Origin: Lewinellaceae bacterium
Lineage (GTDB): Bacteria; Bacteroidota; Bacteroidia; Chitinophagales; Saprospiraceae
DNA: 64,000 bases
NCBI GenBank assembly: GCA_020636435.1
Contig: JACJXX010000001.1
Coordinates: 186,001-250,000 of the forward strand
Reading direction: 5' to 3'
In this document: piece by piece, positions 56,819-64,000 of the stretch
How the letters are laid out: each line of letters begins with the position of its first letter
How positions within the stretch are numbered: the first letter of the stretch is position 1
Made by a program: the position numbers and the translations under genes
Notes under the pieces: model-generated
The model's input: only the letters and a program-made list of their open reading frames with translations
What the model was told of the DNA's origin: nothing
The model's database searches: none

Positions 56819-59746
56819 CTAAAATCCGGTTCGTTTGAGGTCTGCGAATGTTTCGTCGGCATCCCGTAAAGCAATGGATTTTAACCAATAACGTATGGAC
56901 TTCGGCTTGATCAATATCAATACATCATACCCGTCAATGTGCAGATATTCTCGTAAAACTCTGGCAATGCGCAAGTTTCGCCTGCTAGTGTTATACAACA
57001 ACTTCTCTATGCCGGGCAAACCTTCACCAAGTATCTCAGGTAATACTTCAGGGCCGGGCTTGCCATAGCAAAAAACATAAGCGACAACAGCCTCAGTTTT
57101 TTCGCATTTGAACCCCCGCACAAACCACTTTTGCCCTTTTTGTTCATAAATGGGATTGAGCACCTTGCAGAAAACCTCACCGTATTCCTTTAGGGCTTTG
57201 TCATCAACAGGTTGGCTCAGTGGAGAATTGACGCTGGCAGCATTCGATTTAATGTAATAGTCAAGGACATCATCTTGAACAATTGTTTCGCTGAAGCCTA
57301 ACTGTAGGTCTTCAATAACTTCCGGCAATGGAATGTTCATAATATCTTCCTTGCGTAATACGGAGGGGGAAAGATTAATACCTGCTTCGCTACTTGTACT
57401 TATAGTAAAAAATTGGTTTAGCTTGCTATTATCTAATAGCGTATAGTATAATTGCCGTATTTCGTTTAAGTGTTTTTCAGGAGCATGTATGCCCACTATT
57501 CTATGTTTAAAACAAAGATATTCTTCTGAAAAAGCTATTGGAATTTGTTCTTGTCCTAAGTTTTCTTTGATTAAAATATGAGGCGGGTGAAAAATTGCTT
57601 TGTTTTTCTCTGCCCTTCTATAAAAATGAGTAGCTTTTTCAATGTAAATCTTTTCAATTCCTTTTTCTGTGAAAAAATCAGTATCAATCGTATATTTTCC
57701 TGTAATCCAATCTGCCTGCTTTCCATTTTTCCCAATGATATAACCTTCAGCACATACCCAGCCCTCTTTTTCTTTCTCCTTGATAAATTTTCCCAAACTA
57801 CTCAGACTACTCAAATAATCCACCAGCCGGAGCAACCGCCTCCCACCCAAAAGATTGGCTTTCCAGACAAATGGGTTTTCAAGAGCTGTTTTGTAATTGA
57901 CTTTGTAAAAATCGTAGTGGTCAACTTCAAAATAAAAGCGCTCTTCGGCTACCCTGCTTCTTTTGATTACGATGTGAATTAGGCTCTTTGGTTCAACCTC
58001 TTCTAAATCTGAAGCGACGGTTGCGCATACGGCCACATTCGTGCTGCGGTGAAACAACTTATCGCTCAAATGAGTAAAGTCAATAATCCTGGAAACCCGG
58101 AAATTCCGAAAGAAATACGCCCTGTACCCAATAGAGTTTTTGTTATAAATCCAAGCGCCGGAGGGAAGGATAAAACATATCTTTCCGCCAGGTTTTCTGA
58201 GAAGGACAGCTTTATCCCAAAAGAACAATGCCAGGTTATCGTCGTTCAATGGATGATTCGGTTCAACGTTAAACTCATTCTTAATATACTGGATATATGC
58301 TTTGTTTGTAGATCCGGCTGGAGGATTAAAAGGTGGGTTCCCAATGACTAAATCATAACTTTCATTTTGCAGAATATCGTTGTATAATTCGAAAAAATTA
58401 GCTGTCCGGATATTTCTCTCGCCCATTTCTTCATCAAAGCGAAGCTCATTCCAGATTTGCATCGGCGAAAGCTTGTCGCACAATGCGATGCATATACTGA
58501 AGTTACTGATCAGAGTCGCCCCCTCTTCTATATCAATGCCAAAAACATTGTTTTTGATTATTCGCTGAATAACGTCAATGCCAGGATAGGTGACCTCTCC
58601 TGTTGATTTGAAATGAAGAATAGCCTTCCATTGTATCATCCGTTTTAAAGCGGCGACCAGAAAAATCCCCGAACCACAGGCAGGATCAAGAACTCTAAAT
58701 GTTTCTTCTTTAAACAATTCTTCAGCCTTATGGAGGGGCATGCATTCATCTATCAAAGTATTGACTAAAAACGGCGGTGTATAAACAACTCCCTTTTCTT
58801 TTTTCAAAAATGCTTCGTAAATACCACTGATAAGTTCGATGGGAAGGTGGTTGAAGGAGTATAATTTCCAGATCACATACTGCCTGCTCTTACTTTCAAT
58901 GTCTGCATCAAAAACAGCGGCAACAAAATTGAGGTCCGCCTTAGCAAGCTCTCGTTTCTCCGTTACATTCAGGTCAAAAATTTTTCCGTTGAACTTTTCA
59001 TCAAGCTCTTCCAAAAAGTCGAGAATATACCCTTTGCGAAGGATATCTGTGAATTGCCTGCATCCTGGAAATTTATCGTATAGGTCACGGCTAACCGCGA
59101 GAAGCTTAACTCCATTTTCATCCTCCTTATCTTCTAAGTAACGAACTAAAATCCCAATGATCAACAACTTGTTGATCGTAGAAGGAGCCAACTCGCGTTT
59201 TGGGTATTTTTTCTCCAAGTCTCTTTTGGCGGCCAATAGACTGTCTAAAAGCTTCTGGTAAGGGCTATTAGCTAGGTTGAGTATTTCACCATTTTCTTCC
59301 CAGAATGTGCCATTATCAAAGAGTTTCGCTGAAAACTTCTTGTACTCGAGGCCATCCTGAATACTGCCAATTAAGTTGAACTTTTTTAAAGGATCAGAAA
59401 CAGGATGCCCCCCCTTTTTTATTTCTACACTTTTGGTGCAATTAAAAATCTTTATCTGTGAGGCCGTGACAATATAAAACAATGGTACAGCGCCACTACT
59501 CCAAAGCTTGGTGTGAACTTCCACCAGATCTTCATCTAAAAAATCCCGCTCATAGATATAAACTTGGGGGACAGAATAGCCTACCTCTCCATATCTCCTG
59601 AAATAGATTGCGTCTGCTTTGAATTTCTTGGCTTCTTCAATAGCAAGTACTTCACTATCATTTGCAGCATCACCTGGCTGAGCAACCCAAATTAACCCCT
59701 TGCCAGGTTCCATATCAAACTTTGAAAGAATGCTGACGCTGTCCAT
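56819..59746 (-). CDS. N6-adenine DNA methyltransferase of the Eco57I/type IIG class
   Basis: A 975-residue protein. Motif I DPACGSGIFLV lies near residue 354 and motif IV NPPF (DLVIGNPPFNPP) near 468, both for N6-adenine methylation. A helical region leads in (YTPPFLVNTLIDECMP), typical of Eco57I-like and PglX-like enzymes. The N-terminal 300 residues and the C-terminal target-recognition part (near 620-900) are large. No obvious nuclease core is seen at the N terminus, so the adjacent nuclease may supply it. The gene is clearly AT-rich and probably acquired. It could belong to type I, type IIG or another defence class. Confidence 0.8.
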   Translation of the reverse strand: MDSVSILSKFDMEPGKGLIWVAQPGDAANDSEVLAIEEAKKFKADAIYFRRYGEVGYSVPQVYIYERDFLDEDLVEVHTKLWSSGAVPLFYIVTASQIKIFNCTKSVEIKKGGHPVSDPLKKFNLIGSIQDGLEYKKFSAKLFDNGTFWEENGEILNLANSPYQKLLDSLLAAKRDLEKKYPKRELAPSTINKLLIIGILVRYLEDKEDENGVKLLAVSRDLYDKFPGCRQFTDILRKGYILDFLEELDEKFNGKIFDLNVTEKRELAKADLNFVAAVFDADIESKSRQYVIWKLYSFNHLPIELISGIYEAFLKKEKGVVYTPPFLVNTLIDECMPLHKAEELFKEETFRVLDPACGSGIFLVAALKRMIQWKAILHFKSTGEVTYPGIDVIQRIIKNNVFGIDIEEGATLISNFSICIALCDKLSPMQIWNELRFDEEMGERNIRTANFFELYNDILQNESYDLVIGNPPFNPPAGSTNKAYIQYIKNEFNVEPNHPLNDDNLALFFWDKAVLLRKPGGKICFILPSGAWIYNKNSIGYRAYFFRNFRVSRIIDFTHLSDKLFHRSTNVAVCATVASDLEEVEPKSLIHIVIKRSRVAEERFYFEVDHYDFYKVNYKTALENPFVWKANLLGGRRLLRLVDYLSSLSSLGKFIKEKEKEGWVCAEGYIIGKNGKQADWITGKYTIDTDFFTEKGIEKIYIEKATHFYRRAEKNKAIFHPPHILIKENLGQEQIPIAFSEEYLCFKHRIVGIHAPEKHLNEIRQLYYTLLDNSKLNQFFTISTSSEAGINLSPSVLRKEDIMNIPLPEVIEDLQLGFSETIVQDDVLDYYIKSNAASVNSPLSQPVDDKALKEYGEVFCKVLNPIYEQKGQKWFVRGFKCEKTEAVVAYVFCYGKPGPEVLPEILGEGLPGIEKLLYNTSRRNLRIARVLREYLHIDGYDVLILIKPKSIRYWLKSIALRDADETFADLKRTGF

Positions 59747-60006
59747 GATTGAGTCCTTCAGTAAAGAAATCCTACTTTATTGTAATATTGACATTAAAAA
59801 ATTCAAGTTTGGAAAGCTTAACAAAGGTAAAACAAAAGGTTTCTTTTTCATAAAAAATGTAGAACAGATTTGAAGTTTTATTTTTTTTTGAATGTTTTTG
59901 TTTTTATGGAAATTCTAACATCTTTGCAATGTCCTTACTCAATCTCCAACTGAAAAGAAGCGCTTTTATCTCCATTTCAGATCATAAATTGCGATAAGCC
60001 CTCCCC

Positions 60007-63000
60007 TCACGGCTCCACCGTCCGCTCCTCACAAAACTGCAACAACTCCCGATAAATATCACTCTGCCGCAGCAACTCCGGATTGCCCATAATCACAATA
60101 TGCTCCCGAGCCCGGGTCAGCGCCACGTTGAGCTTCCGGTCGACGCCCTCGTCGGAGAAGGACGACAGGGAGGCCAACTGGTGCAGGGAGTTCGTGCACA
60201 GCGAGATGAGGATCACGTCGCGGGCGCCGCCCTGATAGCGTTCGACGGTGTCGATGGTGAGCATGTCCAGGGGAGCGCCGCGCTCTTCGAGCACGGCGCG
60301 GATTTGGGCGATCTGCGCCCGGTAAGGCGTGATGACGCCGATGCTGTGCGGCGCCATTTTCCATCCGTTGGTTTCATAAATACTATGGAAGGCTTCCACC
60401 ACTTCCCCTACCAGTTGCGCTTCGTGGCTGTTCGTCTTCTGGGTGGCGCTGGAATCGTCGGCGGGCGTGGGCAGGAAAACGACCCGGCTGCGGCTGAGCC
60501 GTTCTTCCAGGCTTTCGCCTTCCGATTGGTTATAATGGCTGATGTTGGCTACCTGCTTGAGGTGGGCCGGCAGGGAAGGCGGCAGGATTTTTAGCGTGCC
60601 GTCGTAAAAGTAGCGGTTGGGAAACTCCATGATGTCCTGGTGCATGCGCCCCTGGTGGCTCAGTTGGGCGTAGGCCCAGTCCCAGCCGTATTGGATACAG
60701 CGCTTGTACAGGCGTTCGAAGAGAGAATTGCGCAAGTTGCCCAGCCCGATCTCCTGCAGGCGGGCGTCGTACACCGTGGAAGCTTCGGCATCCTGCACCA
60801 CCACTGCCGGCAGTTGCTTGTGGTCGCCAATGAGAATGAAACGCTCGAAATGAGGCAGCAGCCCCACCAGCAAGGGCTCCAGAATCTGGGAGGCCTCGTC
60901 GATGATCACCCGCTGAAAGTGTTTGAGTTGCAGCAGCTCCGGTTTGCTGACGATGGAAGCCACTGTGGCCACGAATATGCGGTGGCTGCCGATCACGTCT
61001 TTTATTTCCTGCCGCGAAACGGCATTTTCAATCTTGGAGGCGAGCAATTGCCCCCGGAAGCGGGCGTCGGTGGAATAGCGGGAGCCGATGCGCAGGTAGT
61101 GCCGCCGGATGTCCTGCCGGATGCTTTCGATGGCCTCGCAAACCTCATCCACGGCGCGGTTGGTGTAAGCCAAAAGCAGGATGTTTTCCTCGGTATTGTC
61201 CAGCAGGTAGGCCACCAGGTGTTTGAGCATCATGCTGGTCTTGCCCGTGCCGGGCGGGCCCCATAGCAGGAAGTAGTCTTCGGCGGAGAGGGCTTTCTGG
61301 AAGATGTCCTTCTGCTCCAGGGTCAGTTCCGCCGGGGCGTCCACCTGCCGGGCTTCGCCCTCAAGGGGCGGGCGGGTGGCCAGCAGCAGTTCCTGTTTGT
61401 CTTTGGGGCACTGGGCGAAAGCAAACAACCCCCGGTACATGGAGACGAAGCTGCTGTCGAGCAGGTCGTGCTCCAGGTTCCAGAATTCGTACTGTTCGAA
61501 AATGGAGCTGTTGAACTGGCGCGAGCGCAGGCGCACCGTCACCGCCTCGTTAGAAATCCCGATGATGGTGCACTTGAAGATCTGGCTGAAGAGAGCCGCC
61601 GGCCGGCCATCCTGATGCGGATAGAGCACGGCGATATCGCCGGCGCGGAAGTTAGCCAGGGGGTTGGTCCATTCGGTACGGCTGAACGTCACCAGGGGTT
61701 CCTCCTCCCCGGCCTGGTTGACGGCCAGCTTCAGGTGGCTGATGATGTTGAAGCGCTCCTGCTTTTCGCCGAAGGCGTCGAGCCAGAGGGAAGCCAGCCC
61801 GTTGATGTTCTCCATGCCCTGCTGGCCGGTTTTGGCCAGTTGGTGTTCGCGGGCGATAAAGCCGGAGAAGGCGATGAAATAGCGCTGCGCCAGGCCATTC
61901 ATCCGGCTGAACACCTTCTCGAACAACTCCAGGTCGCGCTGGAGAAAGCCTTTGAGGTTGGGAAAAGCGCTGGGGCGGAGGCGGCCAAAGAGGCGCATGC
62001 CCTGCTCCAGCAAGTCGCCTTTGGTGGCGCCTCCCAGTTCGCTGAGCAGGCGTTCGATGGCCACCAGCTGGTTGCGCACCTGCAGGGCCTCGTACTGCTG
62101 GGAGCGGATGCGGGGGGCGAAGCGCAGCGGCTTTTCGTCCTGCCCGGAATATAAAATATAGTTGGTGGGGTCGGTGTCGTTGCCGAAGGCGGACCGGACC
62201 ATAAGATCGTAGAGCAACGTTTGGGTGAAATGGTTGGCGCTCAGCCCGTAGATATTGGGCATGAATGGCGTGCCGCTCTTCAGTTCCACGATAGCGGACT
62301 CTTTTTCTCCCTTGTACAACACGTCGAGGCGCCCCTGCAGGCCGTAGGTTTCCGAATAGAAGCTGGGCTCCAGGTAGCAATGTTCCGGCTCGATGCCCTG
62401 CTCTTTGAAGCCCTGTTTTACCATTTGGGTGAGAATGATGAAATGCTTCTGCAGGCGGTTCATGATTTCCCGGATCATCTGGTCTTCGAACAGGCAGAAG
62501 GCCAGAGGGTTAAGCTGGAAAGCCTTGGCGAAAGTTTTCTTGAACGGCAGCTCGGAACCCGCCATCAGTTCATCCAAGAAAAAGTTGGCGATGTGCCCCG
62601 CCATGATGTACTTATTGACAGGGTCGAAGGGCAGGTATTTCTTGAGCAGGTAGGGCCAGGGATTTTCCCCGTCCGCCCGGAAACACTCGGCGATGGCGGT
62701 GACATCCAGCAGGTAATCCGGCTCCACTACAAAGGCCTTGGGGTGGTACACCCCATCCTCATCCACTTCCACGTCGATCAGGTTGAGCATCAGGGGAAAA
62801 CCGAAAACTTTACGGGCCACTTCTATGGTGGGCATGAAGTTCTCGTTGCGGTCCACCTCGTTGTACTGCACCAGGACGGCGGTCTCCGGAGATTCCTCAT
62901 CGCGGACGAGCAGCCGCTGGCTGCCTTCATCGTCCGACAGGGCCAGTACCCGCGCCTTGGGCCGAAACTCCTTGACGGAATGGGATCGAAAGCTCACCGG

Positions 63001-63384
63001 CCATTTTCCGGGCAGCAGGCCCTGTATTTTTTCGGGAATGGGCTGTTCCATCAACGCCCCGATGGCTTCCGCCAGTACCTTCAGTCCCAACTGGTACACG
63101 ATGGCAGGTTCCGGATCCTTGCCCTGCTGCACCAACAGTGCCCGTTTCCGGAAAGAGTGGATGTAATACTGCAGGGCCCTGCCAAGCTCCGCCCGGTGGC
63201 AGATGTAGGCCATGCGCGCAAATAGCGTGGAGAACTGCAGGCGCTCCCGGCGCGTCATTTCTACAAAAAGCAGCGTGAGCAGGCGATAGAGCGCTTCTAC
63301 CTTCGCCGCTTCTTCCATTGCCTCGTTTTCGGCTGTTTTTTCCAGCTCCCGGTAAAACAGCTGTGCTAATGCCTCTTTGTTCAT
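60007..63384 (-). CDS. Dna2-like nuclease-helicase (superfamily 1)
   Basis: A 1125-residue cytosolic protein. A PD-(D/E)XK nuclease domain lies near 330-400 with GRLDVL (Asp near 351), IVELKSG (Glu/Lys near 365-367) and NHFTQTLLYDLM (Gln, Tyr), as in Cas4/RecB-type nucleases. No Cys set for an iron-sulfur cluster follows. The superfamily 1 helicase starts with Walker A GPPGTGKTS near 707, then IDEASQILEPLL, GDHKQLPAVV, and motifs near the end (DTVERYQGGARDVILISL, NVALTRAREHIVIMGN). The family joins DNA repair and phage-defence roles. It is next to the methyltransferase-nuclease pair, separated by a 260-bp gap. Confidence 0.85.
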   Translation of the reverse strand: MNKEALAQLFYRELEKTAENEAMEEAAKVEALYRLLTLLFVEMTRRERLQFSTLFARMAYICHRAELGRALQYYIHSFRKRALLVQQGKDPEPAIVYQLGLKVLAEAIGALMEQPIPEKIQGLLPGKWPVSFRSHSVKEFRPKARVLALSDDEGSQRLLVRDEESPETAVLVQYNEVDRNENFMPTIEVARKVFGFPLMLNLIDVEVDEDGVYHPKAFVVEPDYLLDVTAIAECFRADGENPWPYLLKKYLPFDPVNKYIMAGHIANFFLDELMAGSELPFKKTFAKAFQLNPLAFCLFEDQMIREIMNRLQKHFIILTQMVKQGFKEQGIEPEHCYLEPSFYSETYGLQGRLDVLYKGEKESAIVELKSGTPFMPNIYGLSANHFTQTLLYDLMVRSAFGNDTDPTNYILYSGQDEKPLRFAPRIRSQQYEALQVRNQLVAIERLLSELGGATKGDLLEQGMRLFGRLRPSAFPNLKGFLQRDLELFEKVFSRMNGLAQRYFIAFSGFIAREHQLAKTGQQGMENINGLASLWLDAFGEKQERFNIISHLKLAVNQAGEEEPLVTFSRTEWTNPLANFRAGDIAVLYPHQDGRPAALFSQIFKCTIIGISNEAVTVRLRSRQFNSSIFEQYEFWNLEHDLLDSSFVSMYRGLFAFAQCPKDKQELLLATRPPLEGEARQVDAPAELTLEQKDIFQKALSAEDYFLLWGPPGTGKTSMMLKHLVAYLLDNTEENILLLAYTNRAVDEVCEAIESIRQDIRRHYLRIGSRYSTDARFRGQLLASKIENAVSRQEIKDVIGSHRIFVATVASIVSKPELLQLKHFQRVIIDEASQILEPLLVGLLPHFERFILIGDHKQLPAVVVQDAEASTVYDARLQEIGLGNLRNSLFERLYKRCIQYGWDWAYAQLSHQGRMHQDIMEFPNRYFYDGTLKILPPSLPAHLKQVANISHYNQSEGESLEERLSRSRVVFLPTPADDSSATQKTNSHEAQLVGEVVEAFHSIYETNGWKMAPHSIGVITPYRAQIAQIRAVLEERGAPLDMLTIDTVERYQGGARDVILISLCTNSLHQLASLSSFSDEGVDRKLNVALTRAREHIVIMGNPELLRQSDIYRELLQFCEERTVEP

Positions 63385-63483
63385 GCTTTTCCTACTTAGA
63401 CAAGGGCAATTTACGCAAAAGCTGGATAATCCGGAAAGGATGCAGCAAATGGATTATAGTTGGTTGCCCGTTGGAGGCCTGCC

Positions 63484-63539
63484 GGGCAACAGGCAACAAT
63501 CAACGAACAACAATCAACAAACAACAATCAACCGGCAAC
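63484..63539. repeat. Heptamer tandem array (NNNCAAC) at sigma-factor promoter
   Basis: Eight perfectly phased 7-bp units ending in CAAC: GGGCAAC, AGGCAAC, AATCAAC, GAACAAC, AATCAAC, AAACAAC, AATCAAC, CGGCAAC. The array ends 4 bp before the TTTG of the ECF sigma promoter. Confidence 0.9.
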
Positions 63540-63543
63540 CACT

Positions 63544-63575
63544 TTTGCCCGTCAAAAGATAATACTGTATCTTTC
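63544..63575 (+). promoter_or_regulatory. ECF sigma gene promoter, Bacteroidota type
   Basis: TTTG at 63544-63547 is followed by exactly 20 bp and TATCTTTC at 63568-63575. The start codon is 22 bp later. The spacing equals that of the cmk promoter. Confidence 0.75.
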
Positions 63576-63597
63576 CGGCTTAACGCACCGCCCCTCC

Positions 63598-64000
63598 ATG
63601 GCAAATGATGTCTGCAAAGAAGAAGCCTACCGCAACCTGTTCCTGAGCCTGGCCGAGAGGCTGAGGAACTATCTCCATTACCACTGCGGCAACGCCCAAC
63701 AGGCGGAAGACCTGGCGCAGGAGGCTTTCCTCCGCCTGTGGGAGCACTGCCAGAAGATACCGCCCGAAAAGGCCAAAGCCTTTGTCTACCGGGTGGGCTA
63801 CAACCTTTTTCTCGACGGCATCAAACACCGGAAGGTGGTGTTGAAATTCCAAAAGCAACAAACGGAGGAGAAAGCGGTAGAGTCGCCGGAATTCGAATAC
63901 GAAACGAAGGAGTTCGAGGCCCGGCTTTGGGCAGCCGTCGCCGCCATGCCGGAAAAGAGCCGCGTGGTGTTCCTCATGAACCGCATCGACGGGTGTACGT
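63598..64000 (+). CDS. ECF-type RNA polymerase sigma factor, 3' end outside window
   Basis: The first 134 residues of a sigma-70 family ECF factor. Region 2 has QAEDLAQEAFLRLWEHCQKI followed by KAKAFVYRVGYNLFLDGIKH, the standard ECF region 2 pattern. Region 4 begins near residue 110 (FEARLWAAVAAMPEKSRVVFLMNRIDG), and the helix-turn-helix is cut by the window edge. It probably responds to an envelope or stress signal through an anti-sigma factor outside the window. A promoter and a heptamer array lie directly upstream. Confidence 0.88.
   Translation, partial: MANDVCKEEAYRNLFLSLAERLRNYLHYHCGNAQQAEDLAQEAFLRLWEHCQKIPPEKAKAFVYRVGYNLFLDGIKHRKVVLKFQKQQTEEKAVESPEFEYETKEFEARLWAAVAAMPEKSRVVFLMNRIDGCT

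Noticed and set aside
59897..59926. TTTG, 18 bp, CATCTTTG on the plus strand as a promoter
   Set aside because: The first -7 base is wrong, the spacing is short, and no plus-strand gene follows. A small RNA cannot be excluded but is not supported.

Overview
The window is one stretch of a Bacteroidota chromosome, most likely from the Saprospiraceae/Saprospirales. This rests on three C-terminal type IX secretion (T9SS) sorting domains, a short 288-residue RpoD, a TamB gene overlapping a lipid-anchored TamA-like gene (TamL), ATP-dependent PEP carboxykinase, a BatA-type membrane protein, DUF2795, and promoters of the Bacteroidota type (TTTG, about 20 bp, TAnnTTT). Most genes look GC-rich. Three patches are visibly AT-rich: about 28.65-29.23 kb, 38.3-39.5 kb and 56.1-60.0 kb. 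No rRNA, tRNA, CRISPR array or transposase gene was seen.

Layout. 0-3 kb: a cut-off hypothetical gene, a DUF1801 gene, a dihaem cytochrome c lipoprotein and a small secreted protein. 3.1-10.5 kb: tamB-tamL. 10.7-16.1 kb: queA, a transglutaminase-like secreted protein, DUF2795, a 509-residue unknown and cmk. 16.2-24.8 kb (minus strand): a Nudix-like protein without its Nudix box, a membrane protein, an SH3-type lipoprotein, rpoD, pnp, rpsO, etfA and etfB. 24.9-31.4 kb: a TPR protein, a large secreted reprolysin-type protease, remnants of a xisH-xisI pair, and tex. 31.4-37.6 kb: a ParE-type toxin-antitoxin pair, pckA diverging from a RamB/ScfR-type regulator, an AAA ATPase, and a small element with terminal inverted repeats and a 9-bp target duplication. 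37.6-46.3 kb: an internally deleted esterase, a lipocalin-like and OmpA lipoprotein pair, msrB, a vanadium haloperoxidase-like protein with MopE-type repeats, a BatA-type protein and a 5'-truncated T9SS fragment. 46.3-56 kb: an RmlD-type reductase, a long octamer tandem array, an outer-membrane protein, a TIGR04283-type glycosyltransferase, an unrecognised 1585-residue protein, and a protein resembling the glycosyltransferase domain of large clostridial toxins. 56-64 kb: an AT-rich methyltransferase plus nuclease pair (probable restriction or anti-phage module), a Dna2-like nuclease-helicase, and the start of an ECF sigma factor.

How the parts relate. tamB and tamL should form one envelope-assembly system. 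rpsO-pnp and etfB-etfA are standard operon pairs. pckA and its divergent neighbour regulator share an intergenic region that holds a perfect 25-bp palindrome, which suggests carbon-source control of gluconeogenesis. The methyltransferase, nuclease and helicase-nuclease genes lie side by side on the minus strand and may form a defence region. Many intergenic gaps hold short tandem word arrays (7-, 8- or 9-bp units), often with partly inverted copies. This is the most unusual genome-scale feature seen. All functions are inferred from reading the sequence; no database search was possible.
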